Notes: generated by a model not told the origin, from the sequence alone. A DNA stretch of 24,489 nt from Modicisalibacter sp049808615 (GCF_049808615.1 NZ_JBNCAN010000037.1:1-24489), one strand, 5' to 3'; positions 14,816-23,393 are shown, counted from the first letter of the stretch. Translations and numbers: made by a program.

Positions 14816-17127
14816 TGAAAAGGTTGGTACGGGCACTATTGGCCGTCGTTGGGGTGTTGGGGCTGATAGTGGTGGCCGCCGTGGTCTATGTAACCACCTT
14901 CTTCGATCCCAATGACCTCAAACCACGGCTAATCGAAGCAGTGCGTGAACAAAGCGGTCTGGAACTGGCTCTGGAAGGGCCCTTGAGCTGGTCGTTCTAT
15001 CCGCGCCTGGGTGTCAGCGTGGAGGACGCGCGTGCCTGGCTGCCCAGGCAGCGTCAAGAGAACGCCCCCTTTGCCGCTATCGATAGCGCCGGGGTCAGTC
15101 TGGCCTTTGCGCCTCTGCTATCGGGTGAGATCGCCATCGATGGCGTGGCCATGGATGGCATGCGTCTCGAACTCGTGCGCGACGAGCAAGGACGTGGCAA
15201 CTGGGAGACGCTTCTCGAGCGGCTGCAGGGCGAGGAGTCCGAGAAGGCCCTGGCCCCGGCGTCGGCGGGACCCGCCATGAAACAGGGTGGTCCTGATGTG
15301 GCGCTCGATATCGCCAGTATCGAGGTGAGCAACAGCCAGATCAGCTACGCCGATCGACGCGGCGACCTGGACGTCACGGTGCGCGACCTGGTTATCAGCA
15401 GTAGCAATGTCAATCCGGCGAACGCCTTTCCCGTCGAGAGTCATTTCGTGGTCGACAGCGTCGCACCGGGACTTTCCAGCAAGGTCGATCTCAAGAGCAA
15501 GGTGCGTCTTGGTTTGGACGACGGTCGCTACGTGCTCGAGGGGTTGAATCTCGAGACACAAACTGAAATGGCGGAACTGCCGGATCGTCGCCAGACGTTC
15601 TCCCTCAAGGCCAAGAAGGTGCTTGGCGAACTGAATAGCGGCGACTATCGACTCGAGGGCGCTGAACTCAAGGCCAACCTCGAGCATCCCGCGCTGGGTG
15701 AGAAACCGCTGCCATTGACTCTGAACTTCGAGGGCGAAGCGAATACCGAGCAACAAACCGCTCAAGTACACGATCTGCTGTTGACCAGCGAAAAAGGACT
15801 CAAGCTGACCGGCACGCTGTCCTTCACCGAGCTTTTGACGTCACCGAACTATACCGGGCAAGTCAAGCTGGCTCCGCTCTCGCTGCGATCCTGGATAGAG
15901 CGTTTCGGCAGCGAGCTGAACACCGCCGATGACGAAGCGCTGACCCAGGTAGCACTTACCAGTCCACTAAAAGGTGATATGCAGCAGGCCAACTTGACCA
16001 ACCTCACCTTGGTCGTCGATGACAACACCTTTGGCGGACAACTGGGAGTCGGGCTGGACGGTCGCTCTTATACATTCAATCTCGAGGGCGAGCGCCTGAA
16101 CCTCGATGACTACTTACCGCCGGTGGAGGACGACGGCGCGGGTGATGAAAATACGGCCCTGCTCGCGCCACTGGGAGTTGACTCTGCCTATGCCCAGGAG
16201 GAGGCAGGTGAGCTGGTGCCGGTCGAGGCCCTACGCGATCTGTCCCTGGATGGTCAGCTTTCGCTAACGGAGCTCAAGGTCAAGAATCTGACCCTGATGC
16301 GGCCCTCCCTAGTGCTCCAGGGCAGTGACGGCCGTCTGGCGCTGGAGCGTTTCGATGCCCGGCTCTATGACGGTACACTCAACGTCGGTGCCAAATTGAA
16401 TGTACGAGAAACACCCATTCGCTGGGCATTCACTCCGCGGCTAAAAGGTGTGCAGATTGTACCTCTGGTCGAGGATTTCAGTGGCGAGCCATCGCCGCTG
16501 CGCGGCCATCTGAATCTCGAGGGAGATTTCACCTCGAAGACCAATGCGCTGGATACTCTGGTCAGTAATCTCAATGGCACCGCCAATTTTCAGGTGGCAG
16601 ATGGCGCCGTGTTCGATGTCAATGTCTCTCAGGAACTATGCACGGCAGTGGCAATGCTAGAGGGCGAAAAAACTACTCGCGACTGGAGCAAGGATACCCG
16701 TTTCGAACGCTTGTCGGGCAGCGTTCGAGTGATCGACGGTGTCGCTAGTAACGAGGATCTCAAGATCGTCATTCCCGGTATCGAACTCACCGGAGACGGC
16801 CAGCTGAACCTGCCGACTCAGCGCTTCGATTATGACGCTCGCGCACGTTTTGTCGATACGGCGGATGCCGCCTGCAATGTCAATCCACGTCTAGAGCGCG
16901 TGCCACTTCCTTTGCATTGCGAAGGCACGCTTGAGAGTGAGCCCAAGCAATGGTGCGGCTTCGACCGCCAGGCCTTTCAGCAGTCCTTGACCGAGCTTGC
17001 CCGAGACGAGGTCAAGCGCAAGGCCAGCGAGAAGATTGACGAGAAGATCGGCAAGGAGCTTGAAAAGCGCCTAGGAAAAGATGCCAGCGAGGAACTCGGT
17101 GACGCTCTACGCGGTCTATTCAAGTGA
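14815..17127 (+). CDS. AsmA family protein
   Basis: The 770-residue protein has one N-terminal membrane anchor (about residues 5-28) and a large periplasmic part. The opening FFDPNDLKPRLIEAVREQSG and the LSWSFYPRLGVSV segment are signatures of the AsmA N-terminal domain. A second AsmA_2-like region (about residues 540-700) contains LDTLVSNLNGTANFQVADGA. AsmA proteins are repeat-beta-groove proteins thought to move phospholipid between inner and outer membrane. The C-terminus (from about 725) is highly charged and helical (KASEKIDEKIGKELEKRL). The ATG at 14815 follows AGGAGG. An in-frame TTG one codon earlier is disregarded. A strong terminator follows at 17151. Confidence 0.88.
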   Translation: MKRLVRALLAVVGVLGLIVVAAVVYVTTFFDPNDLKPRLIEAVREQSGLELALEGPLSWSFYPRLGVSVEDARAWLPRQRQENAPFAAIDSAGVSLAFAPLLSGEIAIDGVAMDGMRLELVRDEQGRGNWETLLERLQGEESEKALAPASAGPAMKQGGPDVALDIASIEVSNSQISYADRRGDLDVTVRDLVISSSNVNPANAFPVESHFVVDSVAPGLSSKVDLKSKVRLGLDDGRYVLEGLNLETQTEMAELPDRRQTFSLKAKKVLGELNSGDYRLEGAELKANLEHPALGEKPLPLTLNFEGEANTEQQTAQVHDLLLTSEKGLKLTGTLSFTELLTSPNYTGQVKLAPLSLRSWIERFGSELNTADDEALTQVALTSPLKGDMQQANLTNLTLVVDDNTFGGQLGVGLDGRSYTFNLEGERLNLDDYLPPVEDDGAGDENTALLAPLGVDSAYAQEEAGELVPVEALRDLSLDGQLSLTELKVKNLTLMRPSLVLQGSDGRLALERFDARLYDGTLNVGAKLNVRETPIRWAFTPRLKGVQIVPLVEDFSGEPSPLRGHLNLEGDFTSKTNALDTLVSNLNGTANFQVADGAVFDVNVSQELCTAVAMLEGEKTTRDWSKDTRFERLSGSVRVIDGVASNEDLKIVIPGIELTGDGQLNLPTQRFDYDARARFVDTADAACNVNPRLERVPLPLHCEGTLESEPKQWCGFDRQAFQQSLTELARDEVKRKASEKIDEKIGKELEKRLGKDASEELGDALRGLFK

Positions 17128-17150
17128 GCATCACTAGCAAGCCAGTTGTT

Positions 17151-17178
17151 GCGCCGACTTCTCAGTCGGCGCTTTTTT
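17151..17178 (+). terminator. strong rho-independent terminator between asmA-family gene and mutY
   Basis: A perfect 9-bp GC-rich stem (17151-17159 with 17164-17172) with a TCTC loop is followed by six T. It ends 24 bases before the mutY ATG, leaving almost no room for a promoter. Confidence 0.93.
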
Positions 17179-17202
17179 GTGCCGTTTTCATGTCGTGGAC
17201 CT

Positions 17203-18303
17203 ATGAGTCAATTACATCCCATTGATCTGACGTCGGGTGCCTTTCAGGCGCGCTTATTCGAGTGGTTCGATCGTCATGGTCGCAAGGCGTTGCCTTGGCA
17301 GCAGAACAAGACACCTTATCGGGTCTGGATCTCCGAGATCATGCTGCAGCAGACCCAGGTTGCGACGGTCATTTCTTATTATGACCGTTTCATGGCGCGC
17401 TTCCCTCGCGTCGAGGACTTGGCCGAGGCCGCTCAGGACGAGGTGCTGCATTTATGGACCGGGCTTGGCTATTACGCCCGAGCGCGCAATCTGCATCGTA
17501 CGGCACAGATCGTAGTGGCCGAGCACGGGGGCGAATTCCCGGTGCACAGTCTCGAGGCAATGACCGCGCTTCCTGGTATCGGGCGTTCGACCGCCGGGGC
17601 TATCATCAGTATTAGTACCGGGGAGCGGGCGGTCATTCTCGATGGCAACGTCAAGCGCGTACTGAGTCGCCTGCATGGCGTCGAAGGCTGGCCGGGTCGA
17701 CCGGCCGTGGAGCGGACGTTGTGGCAGCTTGCCGAGCACTACACTCCCGAGACGCGTCTGTCCGACTACACCCAGGCCATGATGGATCTTGGGGCGACGC
17801 TGTGTACGCGCAGTAAGCCCAGTTGCCTGCTTTGCCCCTTTGCCGATGTCTGCTGGGCCCATGCTCATGGTGAAGAACGTCGCTTCCCCGAAAGCAAGCC
17901 ACGCAAGACGCAGCCCGAGCGTAGTACGCAAATGTTATTGTTGCGCGATCACGAGGGCCGGATACTTCTGGAGCAGCGACCTCCCAGTGGCATATGGGGC
18001 GGTCTGTGGTGTTTTCCGCAGTTCGATGATGAGCGGGCCATGCAGGAATGGCTTGCTGAGCATGTGCCCAAGGCCCGGCTTGAACCCTCCTGGGACGAGT
18101 TCGTGCATACGTTTAGTCACTTTCGCTTGAGGATCCAGCCGCGACCGGCAATGCTCGATACTGAACTGAACGTTGTCGGTGAGTCGGGTCGACACTGGTA
18201 TAACCCGCGTACACCTGCCAGCATTGGGCTTGCTGCACCGGTCAAGTCGCTACTCGATCGCCTATCGCAATTGACCACTCACGCCGAGGAGAACGACCAT
18301 TGA
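17203..18303 (+). CDS. mutY: adenine DNA glycosylase MutY
   Basis: MutY removes A mispaired with 8-oxoguanine. The 366-residue protein has Glu45 in SEIMLQQTQV, the HhH motif LPGIGRSTAGAI, and the catalytic Asp147 in ILDGNVKRV. The [4Fe-4S] cysteines are Cys201-X6-Cys208-X2-Cys211-X5-Cys217. A Nudix-like C-terminal domain (from about 240) reads the oxidised base. The start at 17203 (MSQLHPIDL) fits the family; the upstream frame overlaps the terminator. yggX begins on its stop (TTGA). How it is transcribed is unclear, given the terminator just upstream. Confidence 0.97.
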   Translation: MSQLHPIDLTSGAFQARLFEWFDRHGRKALPWQQNKTPYRVWISEIMLQQTQVATVISYYDRFMARFPRVEDLAEAAQDEVLHLWTGLGYYARARNLHRTAQIVVAEHGGEFPVHSLEAMTALPGIGRSTAGAIISISTGERAVILDGNVKRVLSRLHGVEGWPGRPAVERTLWQLAEHYTPETRLSDYTQAMMDLGATLCTRSKPSCLLCPFADVCWAHAHGEERRFPESKPRKTQPERSTQMLLLRDHEGRILLEQRPPSGIWGGLWCFPQFDDERAMQEWLAEHVPKARLEPSWDEFVHTFSHFRLRIQPRPAMLDTELNVVGESGRHWYNPRTPASIGLAAPVKSLLDRLSQLTTHAEENDH

Positions 18304-18572
18304 GTCAGACCGTATTCTGTCGTAAGTATCAGCAGGAACTAGAAGCCCTGCCGTTTCCTCCATTACCTGGTGAAAAGGGGCTGGAGATTCAACGCACCGT
18401 GTCGAAGCAGGCCTGGGACGAATGGCAGGCTCAGCAGACCCGTCTGATCAACGAGAAGCATCTCAATCTACTCGAGCCCCAGACGCGGGAGTATCTGATG
18501 GAACAGATGGAGCGCTTTCTTGACAATCGTGACACCGATCAGGCGGAAGGCTATGTACCACCCTCGTCATGA
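18300..18572 (+). CDS. yggX: Fe(2+)-trafficking protein YggX
   Basis: The 90-residue protein matches YggX, a small cytosolic protein linked to iron handling and protection of FeS proteins under oxidative stress. It has the FCRKYQ opening with a single early cysteine, PFPPLPGEKG, and a QMERFLDN helix near the C-terminus. The start codon is TTG; no ATG is available near the conserved N-terminus, and GAGGAG lies nine bases before it. TTGA is shared with the mutY stop. The mutY-yggX order is the standard arrangement in gammaproteobacteria, fitting MutY's need for a FeS cluster. Confidence 0.95.
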   Translation: MSQTVFCRKYQQELEALPFPPLPGEKGLEIQRTVSKQAWDEWQAQQTRLINEKHLNLLEPQTREYLMEQMERFLDNRDTDQAEGYVPPSS

Positions 18573-18616
18573 ACGTATTGCCATGCGAGGCTTGGCATCT
18601 TTCTGAATTGGAAGGC

Positions 18617-18645
18617 TTGACCGGCCTGGGCCTTTACGTTTAAAT
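18617..18645 (+). promoter_or_regulatory. sigma-70 promoter of the tRNA cluster
   Basis: TTGACC (18617-18622, five of six) and TTAAAT (18640-18645, four of six) are separated by exactly 17 bases. A GC-rich stretch (ACGTCCCCG) follows, as in stringently controlled stable-RNA promoters. The predicted start is near 18652, eleven bases before tRNA-Phe. Confidence 0.6.
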
Positions 18646-18662
18646 ACGTCCCCGTTGGCAGC

Positions 18663-18738
18663 GGCCAGATAGCTCAGTCGGTAGAGCAGTGGATTGAAAA
18701 TCCTCGTGTCGGCGGTTCGATTCCGTCTCTGGCCACCA
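18663..18738 (+). tRNA. tRNA-Phe (anticodon GAA)
   Basis: A 76-base cloverleaf: acceptor GGCCAGA pairs with TCTGGCC, and the anticodon loop TTGAAAA gives GAA. T arm GGCGG-TTCGATT-CCGTC, with CCA encoded at the 3' end. First gene of a Phe-Gln-Thr cluster. Confidence 0.97.
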
Positions 18739-18744
18739 TATTGC

Positions 18745-18819
18745 TGGGGTATAGCCAAGTGGTAAGGCACCGGTTTTTGGTATCGGCATTCGCAGGTTCG
18801 AGTCCTGCTACCCCAGCCA
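18745..18819 (+). tRNA. tRNA-Gln (anticodon TTG)
   Basis: A 75-base cloverleaf: acceptor TGGGGTA pairs with TACCCCA, and the loop TTTTGGT gives TTG. CCA is encoded. It is a likely substrate of the 2-selenouridine modification made by the SelD-MnmH pair in this window, since that modification is placed at U34 of Gln, Lys and Glu tRNAs. Confidence 0.97.
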
Positions 18820-18838
18820 CGCCAACGCTTCGTTAGGC

Positions 18839-18914
<76 letters not shown>

Positions 18915-18921
18915 CAAAAAA

Positions 18922-18950
18922 AAGCAGTGAAATTAACTGCTTGCATATTT
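18922..18950 (+). terminator. first terminator after the tRNA cluster
   Basis: Stem AAGCAGT (18922-18928) with ACTGCTT (18936-18942), seven-base loop, followed by GCATATTT. It begins eight bases after the last tRNA. Confidence 0.6.
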
Positions 18951-18953
18951 TAG

Positions 18954-18977
18954 AAGCCGCCCCTCAAGGCGGCTTTT
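18954..18977. terminator. second, bidirectional-looking terminator
   Basis: Stem AAGCCGCC (18954-18961) with GGCGGCTT (18968-18975), loop CCTCAA, followed by TT. It backs up the hairpin just upstream. Confidence 0.7.
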
Positions 18978-19114
18978 GCTGATGGTATTTCCTCCATTTC
19001 TATCGTCATACAACCCCCTGTATGCGAGCCCCCTGCGGCACAAGTGCTTGGTGGCACTTTACTACCTACAGAATTATCTACAGAGCTGACAGCATACTGG
19101 CGACCATCACTCCA

Positions 19115-19128
19115 TTGACCTAGATCAA
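19115..19128 (+). promoter_or_regulatory. Anr/FNR box in the uspA-like promoter
   Basis: TTGAC-CTAG-ATCAA matches the Anr/FNR consensus TTGAT-N4-ATCAA at nine of ten positions. A TAGATT -10 (19150-19155) would start transcription near 19162, putting the box centre at about -41, the class II activator position. It points at the universal stress protein gene (ATG 19206), giving a 44-base leader. Low-oxygen induction is inferred. Confidence 0.72.
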
Positions 19129-19205
19129 GGAGTCTCCCTCGAATTACGCTAGATTGAATGGTGAAGGGCTCATGATTGCTCACTACAGATAATTCGGAGG
19201 CCACC

Positions 19206-19640
19206 ATGTATCAGTCGATCCTTGTACCCGTCGATGGCTCGGCGCAGTCGCAGAAGGCGCTAAAGTTGGCTACCAACCTACTCAATGATGGGCAGGGCCA
19301 GCTCTACGTACTCAATATTCAGGAAATTCCCCTGGCCGAGGATGCGCTGGGACGCTCCGCCGGCGTTCCGGCAACCAATGCTGAAGAACTCGTGCAATCT
19401 GCGGGTCATGGGCTCATCGAGCAGGCCTGCCAAGCAGCGCAGATTGAATATGAGCGAGTGACCCCCATTGTTCGCGCAGGGCATCCTGCCAAGGAAATTG
19501 TATCCGAGGCCCAGCAACTCGGCGTCGATGCCATCGTCATGGGTAGTCGCGGTAATAGCGATATAAAAAGCCTGGTGATTGGAAGTGTTTCCCACCGGGT
19601 ACTGCATGTTGCGGCCTGTGCTGTGATCATCGTGCGCTAA
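19206..19640 (+). CDS. universal stress protein (UspA family)
   Basis: The 144-residue single-domain protein has the UspA-fold N-terminus MYQSILVPVDGS and the ATP-binding pattern G-2x-G-9x-G(S) in GSRGNSDIKSLVIGS near the C-terminus. It therefore belongs to the nucleotide-binding class that helps survival under starvation or low oxygen. A TTCGGAGG site precedes the ATG. The upstream Anr/FNR box suggests anaerobic induction, as for several Pseudomonas Usp proteins. Terminator at 19666-19689; it appears monocistronic. Confidence 0.93.
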   Translation: MYQSILVPVDGSAQSQKALKLATNLLNDGQGQLYVLNIQEIPLAEDALGRSAGVPATNAEELVQSAGHGLIEQACQAAQIEYERVTPIVRAGHPAKEIVSEAQQLGVDAIVMGSRGNSDIKSLVIGSVSHRVLHVAACAVIIVR

Positions 19641-19665
19641 ATGATATCCCTGGCTTTTGTATGAG

Positions 19666-19689
19666 GAGCACTTGATTCAGGTGCTCTTT
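19666..19689 (+). terminator. terminator after the universal stress protein gene
   Basis: GAGCACTTG (19666-19674) pairs with CAGGTGCTC (19678-19686) around an ATT loop (one G-T pair), followed by TTTC. It lies 25 bases after the stop. The rest of the intergenic stretch to 19888 holds nothing I can name. Confidence 0.6.
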
Positions 19690-19888
19690 CAATGGCTTCT
19701 TTCCCAGTTTTACTTCGGACGAATGCACCGCCTCGATATTTGACGCCCTATCGGTTCCGACCCATAGTTTGGAACGGCGGGTGAACAGGCTCGTGCATAG
19801 TCTCCTTGTCATCACGACACGCATCTTCGGTGTCAATCTCTTCACACGCTGATGGGGATCATTCTTCCTGACCTGAGATAACAACATC

Positions 19889-21256
19889 ATGCGTGATTAC
19901 CGACGTTCGGACGGCGAGACGCTCTACTGGCCCCTCGGACCCTTCAAGTTCCGGCTGCCATTTCTTCACTATCGCTTCGAATGGCCCGACTATTTTCAGG
20001 GCCTACTCATGTGCGCGGTGGACCTGGCCGCCATCCCGCTGATGACCGAGCTGCTGGGTATGCCCTTCGAGGCAGCGCTTGCGGTGGTGTTGCTCAATGG
20101 CTTTTTGTACCTTGCGCATCACTTGCTGGGCGATCCGGTAGTGCCGGGCTGGATCACGCCGGCCATTCCGCTGCTGATCGCTTATTGCGAGACCTTCCCG
20201 GAGGGGCCCGATCGTGTCCATGCGCTGATCGCCTTTCAGTTACTGTTGGGGGTGTTCTGTATCGGACTGGGTCTGTCGGGGCTGTCCAGACGGGTGGTCA
20301 GCCTCGTGCCGCCGGCCATCAAGGCAGGCATCATCATCGGTGCCGGCATCGCCGCGGTGATCTCGGTGTTCGAGGTGGGCGGGCGCTTCGAGAGTTTTCC
20401 CTGGACCATTTCGATCACCATCGGCATCGCCTTCTATCTGATTTTCTCCCAGCATTTCAATAAGCTGAAGACCCGAAACGCTTTCTGGGCCACCCTGGGC
20501 AAGCTCGGCATCTTTCCCATCATCGCCATCGCCATCGTGCTGGCGCCGCTGTTCGGCGAGGCGCCCTGGCCGAGCATCGAATGGGGCATCACCTCCCCGG
20601 ACTTCATGACTCTGTGGACCGAGTACACCGTGTTCGGCCTGGGCCTGCCGTCACCCGGGATGTTCCTGCAGGCCATTCCCACCATGCTGGCAGCCTATAT
20701 CGTGCTGTTCGGCGATGTGCTGCAGGGCAAGGCGCTACTGCGAGAAGCGGACGAGAGCCGCCCAGATGAGGAGGTGGACTATGATCCGGATCGTGCCCAC
20801 ATGATCTTCGGTGGACGCAACGCCACCATGAGCATCATCGGGCCAGACGTGGCGATGTGCGGCCCGCTGTGGGCCGCCATGCACGTGGTGATCGTCGAGC
20901 GCTTCAAGGAAGGGCGCAAGGCCATGGATTCCATCTTCGGCGGCGCCGGATCCTTTCGCTGGGGCACGAACACCGGCCTGCTCCTGATGCCCATCGTCAG
21001 CATGGTGGAGCCGATCCTGGGGGTCGCGCTGGCCTTGACCCTGCTGATCCAGGGCTATGTGAGCGTGCGCATCGGCATCATGCAGGCGCGTAGCCAGCGT
21101 GATCTCGGCATCGCCGGCGTCACCGCGGCGGTGCTCGCCGCCCAGGGTGCTTCCTGGGCGTTCGCGGTCGGGGTGGGGCTGTGCCTGCTGATCTACGGTC
21201 GCCACTTCTTCACCGGAGAGAACGACGAGACCTTTACCAAGGACACCGATCATTGA
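19889..21256 (+). CDS. NCS2-like (SLC23-type) membrane transporter
   Basis: The 455-residue integral membrane protein has about ten to twelve hydrophobic segments. Conserved-looking features are VVPGWITPAIPLL in the first half, AGIIIGAGIAAV, and GPDVAMCGPLWAAMH in the second half, patterns seen in distant relatives of the nucleobase/ascorbate (NCS2) family. The substrate cannot be deduced. It is not a close match to UraA or XanP, and I hold this assignment loosely. The ATG at 19889 has only a weak site. The zinc alcohol dehydrogenase follows 31 bases later, so the two are probably co-transcribed. The frame is intact, with a long cytosolic loop rich in Asp and Arg (about residues 288-310). Confidence 0.6.
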   Translation: MRDYRRSDGETLYWPLGPFKFRLPFLHYRFEWPDYFQGLLMCAVDLAAIPLMTELLGMPFEAALAVVLLNGFLYLAHHLLGDPVVPGWITPAIPLLIAYCETFPEGPDRVHALIAFQLLLGVFCIGLGLSGLSRRVVSLVPPAIKAGIIIGAGIAAVISVFEVGGRFESFPWTISITIGIAFYLIFSQHFNKLKTRNAFWATLGKLGIFPIIAIAIVLAPLFGEAPWPSIEWGITSPDFMTLWTEYTVFGLGLPSPGMFLQAIPTMLAAYIVLFGDVLQGKALLREADESRPDEEVDYDPDRAHMIFGGRNATMSIIGPDVAMCGPLWAAMHVVIVERFKEGRKAMDSIFGGAGSFRWGTNTGLLLMPIVSMVEPILGVALALTLLIQGYVSVRIGIMQARSQRDLGIAGVTAAVLAAQGASWAFAVGVGLCLLIYGRHFFTGENDETFTKDTDH

Positions 21257-21287
21257 ATGCGATCGAAAAGCGACAGGAGGCGTTGTC

Positions 21288-22415
21288 ATGAAAACCCGCG
21301 CGGCGGTACTCAGAGAAATGGGGGCGCAAACGCCCTATAAGGACTCCCAGCCCTTGAGGATCGAGGAAGTGGAGCTCGATGCCCCGGGCAATGGCGAGAT
21401 TCTGGTGCGTGTGCATGCCGCGGGCCTATGCCATTCGGACCTATCGGTGATCGATGGCAACCGACCACGGCCATTACCCATGGCGCTTGGTCACGAGGCC
21501 GCCGGCGAGGTCGTGGAGGTGGGCTACGGGGTCGACGATCTGTCGGTGGGCGATCATGTGGTGTTCTCCTTCGTGCCCAGTTGCGGCACCTGTGATTACT
21601 GCCTTGCCGGTCGTGCAGCCCTCTGTGCGCCTGGCGCCAAGGCCAACAACGAAGGCGTGCTGCTGAGTGGCGATCATCGGCTGCATCAAGGCAGTGACGC
21701 GATCAATCATCATCTTGGCGTGTCCGGTTTTGCCGAGCACGCGGTGACCTCGCGTCGTTCGGCGGTCAAGATCGACAAGAACCTGCCTTTCGAGATTGCC
21801 GCCCTGTTCGGTTGCGCGGTGCTCACCGGCGTGGGTGCCGTCGTACACTCCGCCGGGCTGCGCGCCGGTCAGTCGGTGCTGGTGGTCGGGCTCGGTGGTG
21901 TGGGGCTATCCGCGGTGCTCGGTGCCATCGCTGGCGGTGCCAGCCAGGTGATCGCGGCGGACATCGCCCAGGATAAGCTGGACATGGCGAAGCAGTTCGG
22001 CGCGACGCATGTCGTCAATTCCGCGAATGATGATGCCGTGGAGCAGGTGCAGGCGCTTAGCAATGGTGGCGTGGATATCGCCGCGGAGTTCGCGGGGGTG
22101 GGGCCGGCGCTGGAGTTCGCCTTGGCCGCCACGGGCAAGGGCGGCACCACCGTCACCGCCGGGTTGCCCCATCCCGACACGCGAGTCGAGCTGAGTCCGA
22201 CCAAGATGGTGGCCGAAGAGCGCCGCTTCCTGGGTTCCTACCTGGGCGGCCATGTGCCTGCGCTGGATATTCCCGAGTATATCGCGCTCTACATGGCAGG
22301 CCGCCTGCCGGTGGACAAGCTGCTGACCCATCGCATCAAGCTGGAAGACATCAACGAAGGTTTCGATCGTCTTGCCAGGGGAGAGGCGATCCGTCAGGTG
22401 ATCCTGTTCGATTGA
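21288..22415 (+). CDS. zinc-dependent alcohol dehydrogenase (medium-chain)
   Basis: The 375-residue medium-chain dehydrogenase has catalytic zinc ligands Cys48 (GLCHSD) and His69 (GHEAAG). The structural zinc Cys99, Cys102, Cys105 and Cys113 lie in CGTCDYCLAGRAALC, and an NAD-binding GLGGVG loop sits near 201-206. It resembles class III-like enzymes and related bacterial alcohol dehydrogenases; the alcohol or aldehyde substrate is not readable. The site ACAGGAGG precedes the ATG. It sits between the NCS2-like transporter and an acetyltransferase gene, 21 bases before the latter. Confidence 0.9.
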   Translation: MKTRAAVLREMGAQTPYKDSQPLRIEEVELDAPGNGEILVRVHAAGLCHSDLSVIDGNRPRPLPMALGHEAAGEVVEVGYGVDDLSVGDHVVFSFVPSCGTCDYCLAGRAALCAPGAKANNEGVLLSGDHRLHQGSDAINHHLGVSGFAEHAVTSRRSAVKIDKNLPFEIAALFGCAVLTGVGAVVHSAGLRAGQSVLVVGLGGVGLSAVLGAIAGGASQVIAADIAQDKLDMAKQFGATHVVNSANDDAVEQVQALSNGGVDIAAEFAGVGPALEFALAATGKGGTTVTAGLPHPDTRVELSPTKMVAEERRFLGSYLGGHVPALDIPEYIALYMAGRLPVDKLLTHRIKLEDINEGFDRLARGEAIRQVILFD

Positions 22416-22436
22416 AACCATCGGAGCTGATGCGGC

Positions 22437-22991
22437 ATGACCGAAAAGGGGAAGATGATCGCGGGAGCGCTCTACCATCCCGGCGATGATGAGTTGTTCC
22501 AGGATCGTGAAAAGGCGCAAGCGTTCATGCATGCCTACAACCAGACGACGCTTAAGGATCGCGGTTTTCGCCGTGAGCTTCTCGCGAGCTGCCTTGGCGC
22601 CCTGGGCGAGCGTGGCGCGATCAGGACGCCGTTCTCGATCGACTATGGCTACAACATCTTTCTGGGAGACGATGTCTTCATGAATTACGGCTGCGTGCTT
22701 CTCGATGTCTGTCCCATCCGTATCGGCGATATGGCGCAGATCGGGCCAGGGGTGCAGATCTACGCCGCCGATCATCCCCGCGACCCGGCCGATCGGGACC
22801 AAGGGCTGGAGCTTGGCCACCCTGTCACCATCGGCCGAAACGTTTGGATCGGAGGGCTTGCGATCATCCTGCCCGGTGTCACCATCGGCGAAGACGCCAT
22901 CGTAGGCGCGGGCAGCGTGGTCACTCGGGATGTACCAGACGGCGCGACGGTGGCAGGGAATCCGGCCAGGCAGCTACCAGAGAGAGGCTAG
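22437..22991 (+). CDS. maa: maltose O-acetyltransferase-like protein (left-handed beta-helix)
   Basis: The 184-residue protein aligns with E. coli Maa from its start (MTEKGKMIAGALY) to its end (PDGATVAGNPAR). The hexapeptide-repeat beta-helix includes the catalytic His in ADHPRDP (E. coli has ATHPIDP) and the acetyl-CoA-side NVWIGG. The enzyme acetylates sugars such as maltose and glucose; the true acceptor is unknown. The nearest site, CGGAG, is slightly far from the ATG at 22437. A second ATG at 22455 has GGGGAAG right before it, but the family favours the first. It is probably the last gene of the transporter-dehydrogenase-acetyltransferase group. Confidence 0.9.
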   Translation: MTEKGKMIAGALYHPGDDELFQDREKAQAFMHAYNQTTLKDRGFRRELLASCLGALGERGAIRTPFSIDYGYNIFLGDDVFMNYGCVLLDVCPIRIGDMAQIGPGVQIYAADHPRDPADRDQGLELGHPVTIGRNVWIGGLAIILPGVTIGEDAIVGAGSVVTRDVPDGATVAGNPARQLPERG

Positions 22992-23140
22992 GGCAGCTCT
23001 ACAATCTGTTGCATTGTTTTACAGATCGGGTGCAAATTCCTGAGGCGACGCAAGGTCCTGGCATGGCATGGTTTGCTAAACTACGATGCCCGCCATGACA
23101 GATGGCGATGGCCAATGGACAGCAAGGAGATCGGGTAGGA

Positions 23141-23308
23141 ATGACGGAGCTTGAGCAGGAAGAGGCACGACTCGCCGATTGCGATGCCGAGGCGTATCTA
23201 CGACTGGCGAATGCCATGAAGGAAGCGGGTATCGCATCCGTGACACCCAGCTATCTGCGCAAGCTCGCCGAGAAGATACGCAACGAAAATGCCAAAGAGA
23301 GCGGTTGA
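23141..23308 (+). CDS. small hypothetical protein
   Basis: The 55-residue, strongly charged, helical product (MTELEQEEARLADCDAE at its start) contains one cysteine and no membrane segment or recognisable domain. AAGGAGATCGGG precedes the ATG at 23141; an in-frame ATG at 23102 would add 13 residues and lacks a site. It ends about 85 bases before tRNA-Thr. I do not recognise it. Confidence 0.5.
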   Translation: MTELEQEEARLADCDAEAYLRLANAMKEAGIASVTPSYLRKLAEKIRNENAKESG

Positions 23309-23393
23309 ATCCGGTCCCGATGCCACTAAGTCGCTGCTTGATTCCAATTGACGGGAATAGGCTCCTGAGCCTTCATGGTTATTTTCTCGTCGT

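Noticed and set aside
19007..19059. Two small hairpins (CATACA/TGTATG and AAGTGC/GCACTT) upstream of uspA
   Set aside because: Six-base stems are short and neither matches a known riboswitch or operator; the second has only a weak T tract.
19627..19890. Minus-strand 87-codon frame between uspA and the transporter gene
   Set aside because: It has a basic, unstructured product, overlaps the uspA terminator and lacks a ribosome site.
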